Origin: Zanthoxylum bungeanum
Taxonomy: Eukaryota; Streptophyta; Magnoliopsida; Sapindales; Rutaceae
DNA length: 64,000 bases
Reading direction: 5' to 3'
NCBI GenBank assembly: GCA_019454045.1
Contig: SKCR01026824.1
Location: forward strand, 1-64,000
A model generated the notes under the pieces. The model saw only the letters and a program-made list of their open reading frames with translations. It had not been told where the DNA came from and made no database searches. The translations under genes and the position numbers were made by a program. Below are positions 1 to 10,780 of this stretch, piece after piece (position 1 is the first letter of the stretch; every line of letters starts with the position of its first letter).

Positions 1-854
1 AAAACAAACAATTGAAGGTAATGAGAATGGAGGAATGTGAATCATTTCCATTTAGAATGTTTACTTTCTAAAATTGAATAAAAATGAGAATGAGAATGGA
101 AGTGGGGCCCACACATTTGGGAATGGAGAATGATAGTCTCATTCTCACCACCTCCATGAGAATGAGATTCTCATTCCCATTATTGATGAGAAATTACAAT
201 ATTACCAATAAGGTAATTAATTAATATTAATTTATAAATAATCAATAAAATGTATTAATAATCAATAATTAATAATAAAATAATATTTATTATTTCAAAA
301 AATAATTAATTTAATAAAAGAATAAATTAATATTTAGTAATTTAATACATTAATAATTAATTAATTAAGTAATATTTAATTAATACTTAATTTATAAATA
401 ATAAATATAATTAAGAATAATTAGGAATAAAATAATATTTAATTTTTAATAAAATAATAAATTAATAAATTAATATTTAGTAATTTAATACATTAATAAT
501 TAATTAATAAAATAATAATAATTAATTAATACTTAAATAATAAATAAAATTAATCAAAATAATAATAATAAAATGATATTTAATATTTAATAAAAGAATA
601 ATTTAATATTTAGTAATTTAATACATTAAAAATTAATAATAATTAATATATAATTATAACTAAGGGTATTTTTGTAACTTTTAAAAAATTCATTCCGATT
701 ACTAGATAAAATAAACACATCAATAGTAATATTACTTCATTCAAATTCTGATTCCTACAGTTAAGTAAACAACTTATTTTGATTCCAATTTATCATTCTC
801 ATTTCAGTCCATTCCGATTCTATATTGTTTCGATTACGAGTACGTAAACACACC
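1..854. mobile_element. Right part of an AT-rich terminal-inverted-repeat element (non-coding)
   Basis: The right edge reads GAGTACGTAAACACACC. Its reverse complement leads into reiterated GGAATG/GAGAATG motifs that match, in inverted orientation, the reiterated GAGAATGG/GGAATG motifs near base 20-110. This end-to-end inverted similarity with an AT-rich non-coding interior suggests a non-autonomous DNA transposon. The expected left tip (GGTGTGTTTACG) would lie just upstream of the window, so no target duplication can be tested. No ORF of note is present. It could instead be a decayed LTR fragment. Confidence 0.45.
300..660. repeat. AT-rich tandem repeat, about 3 units of 130-145 bp
   Basis: The string TAGTAATTTAATACATTAA recurs at about 333, 477 and 609, each time followed by AATTAATAA-type sequence. 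That gives a period of roughly 130-145 bp inside the terminal-inverted-repeat element. The units are diverged in between and almost purely A/T. Confidence 0.6.
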
Positions 855-1189
855 ACATATCTATTCAAATAAGGTAAAGGGAAACAATTTCCTAATGAAA
901 AATTAAGAAAACTTACCTTAAAATTTCAATTTTTCAATAAAATTTCGTTAGGATTTGATTTCCCCAATTTTCTCTCACTTATGATTCTTTTTGGAAGCCT
1001 TTGGTTCTATTATTCATTTTTAATAAACAACAACCCATTTTTGAATAAAAATTGCCATTTGGCCGAGAGTTTGAGGTGGGCAAAATGGGGAAATTTTGCT
1101 TCAAAAATCAAAATAAAATATCTATTATCACTAACTCCAAATAAATGCCACATTTACCCATTAAAATAAAACACATGTAATAAAAATAT
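855..1189. other. AT-rich stretch, no gene recognised
   Basis: No ORF with recognisable similarity lies here. Bases from about 1060 onward weakly resemble the antisense of the family 1 LTR (GGCAAAATGGGG and the following A/T-rich text), so the LTR copy to the right may start earlier than annotated. Confidence 0.4.
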
Positions 1190-2303
1190 GACATATATTT
1201 ATGTATAAATAATTAATTACTTAATTAACATTTAACTAATCAATTCAATTAATTTAAATATATAATGTATTTTTACATTTACATTAAATGACAAAACTAC
1301 ATTCATGGATAAGATGTGTCAAAAATACATTTGATAATTAATTAATATGCATATAATCAAATTATATATCTAATTTATATACACATTAATTTAGGAAATT
1401 ATCGAATGCCCATGCGTGTAATTTTTGTTTAACCGTTAAATGATTTACGAATAATCAATATTATTCATAATAAATTACACTAGTGTTCTGCGAGTATTTT
1501 TAATTATGTGAGACTCTAAGTTCAGGTATATCTGTCACGAAATCCAATTCCGTGTCTATAATTCACCCACTCGCAAAATATGACAGCCATGGATATTCTA
1601 GTTGAACTATACATGTCGAGATCTTCGCATACGTATAATCCTTATGTCAAATGCATCTAGATAAATACCAGCGATGTAGATATAATCGTCAGATCTCATA
1701 AGGTGTAATCTCATCGACGTATAGATTTGCGATTTCTCAATAAAACTCATAACTTATTTCTGAGTGTACCATGGCTCTGGATTTGACAAATCGCAATCTC
1801 ATGAAGTGGAACCTAAATCTTGTACGCATGACTGACGAATCCTCTCTGTATACATCACCAGATATCATAAGCATCAGTCCACACCCAATGAACATGCGGA
1901 TGTCTAACTTAAAAAGATCAAAAATGTGATTGTCATCAAAATACGTGATGAGCACTAAAAAAATACATATTTTTTAAAAGAAAAATTAATCATTTTACAA
2001 TTGTAGTTTCATTAATCCCCTTAATTTAGCACATTTATGAAATAACAATTAAATTTATGTTTTGTATATTTTTATTGTGTTGGCAAAATATTATTTTGGA
2101 AGCTCAAAATGAAAAATGGATATGAGATCAGAATTCCAGGACCTAGGAAACCAAAAAAGTGTGACAGCTAAATTCAAATCAGACTTGGAAAATATTCATC
2201 ATGTTTAGATAAACAACAAAATAAGCTTATACTATATTTAGCGACACATGTATTGTATTTCATTATTATAATTATTATTATATATAATATTCAGGAGGTC
2301 CCA

Positions 2304-2367
2304 CCAAGATTATATATATATATATATAATATATAAATAAATAATAATATTATATAACTAAAAAATA

Positions 2368-2407
<40 letters not shown>

Positions 2408-2410
2408 ATT
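2304..2410. repeat. TA dinucleotide microsatellite
   Basis: Long runs of alternating T and A, broken by short AT-rich interruptions, fill this stretch. The runs at about 2367-2410 are nearly pure. Confidence 0.85.
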
Positions 2411-2412
2411 GA

Positions 2413-2466
2413 CATCCACCAAAACACCTTTCGGTGGATGGTAATAATTTGCAAATGCATTTGCAA
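2413..2466. other. Hairpin followed by an 18-bp perfect palindrome
   Basis: CATCCACC (2413-2420) and GGTGGATG (2433-2440) form an 8-bp stem with a 12-nt loop. Directly after it, TTGCAAATGCATTTGCAA (2449-2466) is a perfect palindrome. The pair sits at the edge of the TA microsatellite and could be a structured element end or a recombination scar. Confidence 0.6.
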
Positions 2467-3874
2467 TTTGGTGTTGATGCATCCTATAAAATTAAGTACT
2501 CGGCACCTCAGTGAGAGGGGGAAAAGATGGAGAGCTCACTTCCAGTCCAGAAACGTTATTTTATTTTCTCCTCTCGGAAGATTTGGGGTAAGTATCATTT
2601 GTGTTTTATTTTATTTTTCCTTTTGTTATTTTATTTTCTCCTCTCATAAAATTATGTGTGTTTTTATTTATATTTTGTTTTGCTAATTTGCATCATGTTG
2701 GAGTAAATGATGAAGCTTTTGGTATGAAAATATATGTGATTTTTATTTATATTATATTTTATAAATTGTGATTATTTCCAAATAAAATTCGTACTCTTTC
2801 CAGTTTATTGATGACTTGACTAGTTATATACAGTCTCAGATTGGAACAGATTATACTTGAATTCCATAAATACGGAGAGTTGACTATTAAAGATCTGGAT
2901 TAGTTATAGACAATATGATTTTACATATTTTGACATATTTAGTACATTGGCAGGACTAATTATCGACATGACGGATTACATGTGTTGGCATAATTAATAC
3001 TTGATAATCAAGAAATAAATTGATTGGTAAATAATTATAATTTATATTTTATAAAAAGTAAAAATTATTTTTACATTTTTAATATCAAGAGTGGATCACC
3101 TAACCCCAATATTATTTTTATTTTATTAGTTGAATTATTATTTTATCCTATTAAATCTATTCCATGTGCATCGACACCGGACTTACCGGGTTATTTTATT
3201 ACTTCGATACTTTTATACTTAGGAGTAAAGAACCACTTTGTGAGTGTGTCAGGCAAGGGATAACTCATATATCCAATGTGGTATCTCAAGTCCAAAGACC
3301 ATTATGTTACTCAACTCGAGAATATTCATATTGACGCAAGCATATCATCTATTAGGAATCTTCTCTGAGTCGTTCAGTGTTCATCCACTATAAACATCTA
3401 CATATCTATACGAGTCTCCTTACACTCGTGGCTCACTGTGATAAACCACCAAAATCCAATATTCTGATATACGACATGTACCAGTCTCCCAGGTTTACTT
3501 ACCGACCAAAAATATAAACATTGACCAGGAACTGTTCAAGAATGATACTGTTATAACACTTCTCAATGTCAATTACGACGCTTTTGTAATTATGTTATAA
3601 CTTAACCATTCATAGGCCTTGTACGTCTCTACCATTTAAAAGAAAGTATATCGAATAAACTACATTTTTCATTCATAATGAATAATTGTTCATACACGTA
3701 TATACAGAAAAATACATGAGAAATTGGCACGTCGAGTACCAACTCCAATAGAACGACTTCATGCCGATTATAAAATATGATTTCTACCTAAGTATGAAAT
3801 CTATTCACATATGCATCATTACACATGGACTACTCAAAATGGAACCAACCTAACTAGAATTTACACTACGCATA

Positions 3875-5818
3875 TGTAACATCCCCAATACGGGAATGTT
3901 ACCGGTAAGCAACAGATCCCACTGTCGCCCAAGCCTCTAACTCATGTACTAGAACTTTTGCTCTTATCTTAATAACATGCCATGTTTATTCAATCATACA
4001 TGCAACTTAATAACTTAAATAAACTTAAATGCTAGATCATGATAACGAGTATATGCATATATACGTCTCTGAGAATATATAAAGTGTATATAATATAAAT
4101 ACTTATTTGTGATATGACAAAATGACATCCTAGAGATCTACATTCTGCATGAGCATAGATCTAGAATGATGGACCCAATGATTAGTGATTGTAGTGTAAC
4201 ACTTGTCCTCGAACTGGGTCTCCAAAAGTGACACATGGCTCACCAAAAGAAGAATCCTGCAAAAGAACTGGGAAGTGGTGGGGGTGAGTCCTGAGGATCT
4301 CAGTGAGTGGAGTTACAAAATAAGAAACTGAATCAAAATATCTGTGTGAAATTACTTATACTTAAAGTGCTTCTAAAAACTTTCTTTGGAAACTGATTTT
4401 TTTCTTTTAAACTGGAGAAAACGTTTTTTCTGAAAACTTTCTGTGAAAAACATCTCTAGTATTGTGAAAAAACTTGATGCATGGGGGCATTACGTATCGC
4501 CGTCCCCCTAGCCCTGAACTACGTGTGCACACGGTCTCTGTCCGTCAATTCCATAAGTAAGAGCTGAGGTGGGTTTTTCCACCATGCCTCGAAAAACATC
4601 ATAAAACTCATGCTTTAAAACTTTAAGATTTCTAAACTTATTTTTACAAGAAATAACTGATAATCAATAAGTCTAACGCCCTAAAATATTTAAAATAAAT
4701 CTGAAACAATAACAAGTGAACTCAAATCAACTTTGAAAGAAAAAGCATTCGCTCACAGATTTGAAGTCCAATCAAGTTCTCTTCACGTCGCTGGGGGTGA
4801 ACGCGGCTCCTGATAAGTATTTATATATAATACATTGAGTTAGAATCATGAGTTATAAAATACGGTTAGAAATCAAATTAAATTTCTCAACCTAGCTGGA
4901 TTACTCCCTTAGAACATTTATATCCCTTAAAAGAAATGTGAAATAAAATTCAGACCCTTCATTATGCGTCGCATCTACCGAAAAATAAATTCTGGTTTTT
5001 GGGCCCGCGTCGCGATGTCGGTCCCATCCGCATCGCGACGCGCCCGTGCAAATTGATTACACGTCTCTGCCTCATTCGTGTCGTGACGCCAATTCCAGGG
5101 CCAGATTTGCTTCTCCCATAATTATCCTCAAATCCATTTCCACACAATCCCCAAACAAATACTACATCTAAAACACATCTTAACCATCAAATGACACTCC
5201 CAACCTCTCATATTCACCCAAATTCTATCATCTTTTCCTATATTTCAATTAAAAACAAGGCATAAAAACATTCCCATATATCAATTCTTTCACTCAAAAA
5301 TCACCCAAACTACATTATCAATAAGTCAACAACTCACTTCACTCAACCAACTATCAAAATTCAAAACACCACAATTTTGGTTAAGTAAGCTTACCTTATT
5401 TCAACTTCTTTCTTCCTTAACAATGCACCAAGAATCTCCTTTATCTTCTTTTAGGGTTTAGCTTGAATAGATTACTTTGTGTGGCTTTAAGTTTTTTGAC
5501 AAAAAAAAAATTGCAAGCTCTCTCTCCATCTCTCTCAATCCCACGACCAAACAAGGGAAGAAATGAAAGCATTTCCCTTTTTGTTTCTTACTTAACTAAT
5601 TTTTAGAAAAGTCTAGTTAATTTTTCTTATTAGGCCTTTGGGCTTCTATCTTCATTTCTTTTTAAATTTGTTGTTGGGCCTAGAAAAATAATAAGGAAAG
5701 TTGGGCTAAAATTCAAGTATTAGATCATTATCTCAAGTCAATCCCGGAAAATATTTACTAGCCCGGAAAAGAAAATCCCAAACATCACTAGCCGAACAAA
5801 ATACTTGGGGTCGTTACA
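3875..5818 (-). mobile_element. Solo LTR (TGTAAC...GTTACA) with perfect 5-bp duplication
   Basis: The element starts TGTAACATCCCCAA and ends TTGGGGTCGTTACA, an imperfect terminal inverted repeat of the kind that closes many plant gypsy LTRs. It is flanked on both sides by GCATA (3870-3874 and 5819-5823). The 1944-bp length, the TG...CA ends and the absence of gag or pol indicate a solo LTR left by LTR-LTR recombination. The termini resemble LTRs of Tekay/Del-type chromoviruses; that lineage call is an inference. Minus orientation is tentative, based on a CTCACC/TTTTGCAGG-like string on the minus strand. Confidence 0.85.
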
Positions 5819-5823
5819 GCATA

Positions 5824-7759
5824 CATATAATCATTTAACATATTCGAATGGTCATGTTATAAACATACATCAACACACATGAATATCTCAACATAACTTA
5901 TTATAACTTTAATTACACACTAGTGAACTTTAGTCACTTAATGTAATGTATCCACTAAACGTGTGAACCCTAATATGTTGCCCTAATGACTGCAACAATT
6001 GTTGTCCATCATTCCCAAGCTTGTCCTCCACCTATATGAGTGCATTGCCTGTAAGACCAAAACTAGGAAGAGTAAGTCATGGGAAAGACTTAGTAAGTTA
6101 AAGTTAAAATATAATGTAATTAAACCTGGTAGTGTGTATTTATATGAACTTATACAATTAATAAATTTATGTCAAATTTGTATCCCGAATCATATGAACC
6201 ATAAGGTTTGTGACTTTAATTACAATTCAGAACATGTAACATAATTGAAAACTATTAAACAATAATACAATTAACATACAATGGAGAACATATCGTGACC
6301 CTTAAATCATGACTAACAAATCATAATTAGACATGAAAACTATAAAAAAAAGTCAAATTCGTGTTTAACCTATATATCATGAACTGAAAACATGTACATG
6401 AAAAAATAGTCTGAAGCCAAAACATGAACATGACCATGAAATCGCCACTGAAAACATGGTTGAATACTTAAAACGTATCTACAATACTATACATGTAAAA
6501 ATCATATTTGTAAACTGTAAACCTAAAACATAAGCTTGAAATCATAACTAGATATAGGAAATATAAACATGTTTGAAAATTATATACATATTTGTAAAAC
6601 TTAATTTCGTAAAAACCGTAAACATGAGTTGAAAACTACATATGCCACAATTGGGATTGAGACATCTCCCCCACATCGTCATACGTACCAGGCTTGGTCT
6701 GTCGCCCCCGCGTACGCATGCACATGTTCTAAAATATAAGAACACATACCAGTATCGTGACCTAGCACCGCATAGGTATGAGAACATGCACATGGACATG
6801 AAAAGCCTATAGGGGTGATTAATGCCCAATGAGGCAACATGAGCGGTCTTAGGCTCGCTAAATATGAGGGGACAACTCGATACTGGTGGTTTGAAAATTT
6901 TTTATTTTCCTTATTTTTTATAAAATATTTACTGAAAACTTAAACTAGTAGACATGAAAGATATATACTGAAAACACGTTTACATGAAAACATTAAACAT
7001 GGCATGACGGTTGGGAAAAAAAACATGCTGACAATAAATGAAAACATGTGACCATAATATATGAACTGAAAACATGGGATGTAACATAAAAAAAAGTTGT
7101 AAGCTTATACTGCTAGAACCCTACTTTTACGTGCTCATGAGTCTGACCTAAATCACAAACTCAAAGCATTGAATAAAAGTCAAGTGAGCACTTATTATTT
7201 CTAAGAATTCATCCTAATGTAAACAAACTCATCATTAGACTTATGTTTCACTACATTGGACTAAAAATAATTTTTTTAAATTTTTTAATAAGAATATGTA
7301 AAATAGTAGGACTAACACTAACATGCACACAATCCCAAATTTAAAACTTGCATTGTCCTCAATGTACGATAAACGTAAAGAAACAACGAGTGAGGAACAA
7401 CACTACCGTACATGGAGTTGATCAAACTCATTTTGTCAGACTTTGGCTATGCGCGCTGTGTGGGTTACGCTAGTACCTGTATAAATACACATACAAAATA
7501 TTACACACATAAATATCACCAAAAATAACAAAACTAAAGTAAAGAAAATAAAAAAATGTGTGAGTTGCGTCCTCGCTAGACTAAGTTTAACGTCTTTAGC
7601 CAGAAATGACCACCCAAATACTCATGGTGGTCTCAATTCATGTACTGGGTTTGCAGCCGCCGCATTCATATTTTCACCCTCTTTCCTTCTATGTGATGAT
7701 ATATACTTGGATTGGTTTACACTGGCCCGTTTCCCTCGATCTTCTACTCTCACCCACAT
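5824..7759. other. Gene-free AT-rich stretch with reiterated CTGAAAACATG motifs
   Basis: No coding similarity is recognised. Between about 6370 and 7080 the motif (A)CTGAAAACATG and close variants recur many times on the plus strand (for example near 6376, 6448 and 7066), giving a degenerate low-complexity texture. A GC-richer island near 6650-6850 has no gene signature. The stretch lies 3' of the Athila-like gag, where protease and RT would be expected, and no trace of them is visible. Confidence 0.5.
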
Positions 7760-8723
7760 TTATTTGCCTTTATTAGTTGCTGCAGAGGTTGTAGTTACTG
7801 ACTGTGCTTTCTCTTTTATCTTGGATGGACTGGGGTCTGGTGGTTTGGATTGGTAGTGACATGACGTAGCAAAATATCGAATTGATGGCACACCGCAACT
7901 GAGCTGTAATGCTCTTCGTGTATAACCGCCTTGAAGGCTGCACACACCAATTTGGGAAAACTCCTTGGGGCCTATAACTTTGATTAATCACAAGTTGTCC
8001 AATTTGGGTCTCTAATGCTCTTATGGTTGCAGGTTGACTCTAAAATAGGGCATCGTACCTGGCTTCCTACTTTTTGAGTATGTGTGCTAGTAGTTCCTCC
8101 AATCCTTTCTTTTACTTATGCCTTTGATTGTTCTACCACCCAGGTTTTTAGCTATCTGAGCAGGGGTAATGGCATTGTTTGTTATAGTTGTTAACATATT
8201 TGACCGACTCGCCATGTAGAGTGTAAGGCTCTCCATTTTGTACTCCCTCATATCTTACACTTGTAGCTCCAACATTGTTCTCATCATGCTTACTGAAGAT
8301 CTCTAGACATTTATATATTTGGTATGGCTTGGCATTCAAGGTTGTGTTTAGCTTTAACTCGTAGACTTCTGCCGCTTGCTGTTGAATACTTCTTTCAGTT
8401 GGCAATATGGAGTTATTATTTGCCATCCATTCCAGTAGATCCCATGCGACATTCTCATCTTTGGCCATTAGCGCACCTCCAACCATTGCGTCTACTATAG
8501 TCTTTATTATTCCATTAAGCCCATTGTAGAAGGTCTGGACTTGCAGCTATTTTGCAATGTTATGATGTGGGCACTTACGCAACATGTCTTTATATCTCTC
8601 TCATGCCTTGTATAAGGGCTTTGAATCATATTGCATGAATGACGTGAAGTCATTATACAGCTTTGTTGTTCTGGCGGGAGGGAAATACTTGGCGAGGAGC
8701 TTGGTGGACAAGTTTGTCCATGT
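7760..8723 (-). pseudogene. gag: Athila-like Ty3/gypsy gag, C-terminal part (decayed)
   Basis: Minus-strand translation gives the order typical of Athila gag. Near 8690-8720 there is a remnant of the capsid helix region. Near 8520-8560 the text resembles the family's FYNGL motif. At 8400-8486 comes GGALMAKDENVAWDLLEWMA, corresponding to the family's GG-LMSKT--EAYDLIE-MA segment. At 7990-8040 comes ATIRALETQIGQL, corresponding to the conserved S-R-LE-Q-GQLA motif that ends the gag core. Stops and frame changes break the frame repeatedly, so no intact protein is possible. The N-terminal half is at 13568-13900 beyond an inserted solo LTR. In a working element this protein would form the virus-like particle. 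Confidence 0.75.
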
Positions 8724-10780
8724 TGTTAGGGTTGGTGCTCAGAGAGCCAATCCGGATCGTATTTATGTCCAATTCATGAATATGAGCAATACATTTCTCC
8801 ATAATATTACTTATTTATGGTTGCACCTCTTGTCTTTTATATATGTATTCGATCTAATTTCGATTAGATTGAAACTAAATCATATTTAGTGATATATATA
8901 TATATATATTAGACAAAGACCCGACAATATATAATGTAGTGCGCAATTGCAACGTAGCTTGTAATTGACATTGGGAAGTGTCACTACTAGATATATATTA
9001 TCAAATAAAGTTCATTGTCAAGATTTACTAACACAGGTCGGTTAGTAAAATCCGTTGAGACCAGTACATTTCGTATATCATGACTTGGTCCGATGGTTTA
9101 TCCCAATGAACCATAAGTCTCAGGAGACTCATATAGACGTGTAGGTGTTTATTTGATAAACACTGAACGACTCGCCGAAGATTACCTAATAAATAGTACA
9201 CCAATGTCAATAGGAATCTTCTCTGGTTGAGTAGCATAATGATTCTTTTACTTGAGATACCACTGCGGATATATGAGTCATCCTCCACACTTTGATGGCA
9301 GTCACATTATTGATCTATTTAGATCGGACCTCCATCTGTTCGTTGGGTGTGGACTCATGCTAATGATATCATATGAGTATCAAGATAGGATCCGTCAGTT
9401 CTGTGTACAGAGCATAGGTATTCATTATGGGATTAGCAATCCGTTAAATCCATAGATCTGTGGTACACTGCAGAAGAGAGTTCTAAGTGTTCTTATGAGA
9501 TTGTTAAGAGAAACGTCGATGGGATTATACCTATAGAGATTTGACGTTAATATCTATATCTCTGGAATAATCCGAATATCTGTGACAAAGAGATTATACG
9601 TATGCGGTGACCTCGACCTCTATAGTTCAGCGAGTTTGTCCGTGGTCATCAAAATTTACGGGTGGGTAAATTATGGACATGAAATTGGATTTCGTGACAG
9701 ATATGTCTGAACTTAGAGAGTCTCACTAATGAAATATAGTCGTAGAGCACTAGGGCAACTTTTATGAATAATACTGATTATTTATAAATAGTTTAATGGT
9801 TAAACGAAAGATACATGCATATGGGGCCTTTTGGTCATTTCCTAATTAATGTGTATTTATATTTATTTCTTGATTTTATTAAATACACGTTAATTAATTA
9901 TCAAATTATGATATTTGACATATATCATTAATATATGTATTTGGATTATTTGAAGTAAATATAATACATATATTTGGATATTTATATTTAATTAATTATT
10001 TAATTGTTAAATAATTAAAGTAATTAAAAAAAAAATATTCTAAGTTGATATTTATTAAAGGAAATGATTAAGTGTAAATGTTTGACTTTTACATTAAAGA
10101 AAATGGTTATCAAATTGATTTTTGCTTCTTTAATTTGTTAAAATAGCAAAATATCTTTTTTCTTTTTCTTTACCTATTTTCGGCCATTGACCTAAGTATA
10201 TAAGGATTGTTTTTCCATTTGCTTCACACTTGTTGAAGCCACCAAAAACATAAACAAAAGAGACTTGAGAGAAAATAGAAGAAACCAAGAAATAATTCAA
10301 GAAAGCTTGGATTTTTGTAAGTATTTCCAACTTTCTATTAGAAGGAAATTTATTCCTCTTGTTCTTGGCTACAACATATGTTATTCTTAGTTTTTTATAC
10401 TCTCTTGTGTTTGTGTTATGATGGTTGGAAGCATAAATGAAAGATGTATGCATGTGTGTTTAATAGAGTATGCTTATAAATGGTGTATAAGCACACTTTT
10501 GATCATTTGATGATCTTGTTGCCATTCTAGAGTTGTTAGGCCACTCATTGATGACCTAGAATTGTTCTTGAGTTGTTTCAAAGTGGTGAAACTTGTTTGG
10601 TGTTGTAGAGATTAAATTAAAATGTTGAATTTGGTTCATTTTGGTTAATTTTATTAATTGGACTAATTTGAGAAATTAGGGTTCTTAACCTAAACCAAAA
10701 TTGTGGTTTTTCATATATGTGTTGTATAATGATGTATATATGATATACATTTAATTTGGTGTTGATTGGATATCATCTAA
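8724..10780 (+). repeat. Family 1 LTR, unit 1 (3'-truncated)
   Basis: The copy runs from the LTR start to TATCATCTAA, where the second unit starts abruptly with TGTTAGG. At the equivalent point the second unit continues TGTTGTTTTG, so the joint falls in a 4-bp TGTT microhomology. Landmarks shared with unit 2 are the TA tract, the GGTTTATCCCAATGAAC box, the TATATAAGG box and the GTGTTATGATGGTTGGAAGC segment. Confidence 0.85.
10197..10204 (+). promoter_or_regulatory. Putative TATA box, family 1 LTR unit 1
   Basis: TATATAAG follows TTGACCTAAG and precedes a purine-rich leader. The same box is kept in unit 2 at 12271-12278. Its position in the 3' half of the LTR suits a U3/R promoter. Confidence 0.45.

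Larger units (their letters stand above)
1952..3257. mobile_element. Unclassified insertion of about 1.3 kb inside the LTR copy
   Basis: This segment separates the two collinear halves of the antisense family 1 LTR. Target text near the joints (GATGA at 1947-1951 and GGATAA at 3258-3263) could be a decayed duplication. The interior holds a long TA microsatellite, a hairpin, a perfect palindrome and reiterated TTATTTTATTTTCTCCTCTC (2561-2580 and 2625-2644). No transposase or retroviral domain is visible and no terminal repeat could be confirmed, so the class is unknown. Confidence 0.45.
1190..3856 (-). mobile_element. Decayed antisense copy of the family 1 LTR, interrupted
   Basis: Two blocks (1190-1951 and 3258-3856) align in order and orientation with the antisense family 1 LTR at 47500-48835. 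Shared landmarks include the CACGAAATCCAATT stretch, the GGTATCTCAAGTC box, GACCAGGAACT, and an end reading ACCAACCTAAC where the better copy has ACCAACCCTAACA. No coding sequence is present. The break at 1952-3257 is explained by an inserted sequence. Overall divergence is much higher than among the other copies, so this is an old insertion. Confidence 0.7.

Noticed and set aside
4962..5147. 61-codon minus ORF, GC-rich
   Set aside because: It lies inside a solo LTR, with no conserved domain.
9252..9455. Small ORF repeated at 11336-11518
   Set aside because: The repetition reflects duplicated LTR sequence; short, without known domain.
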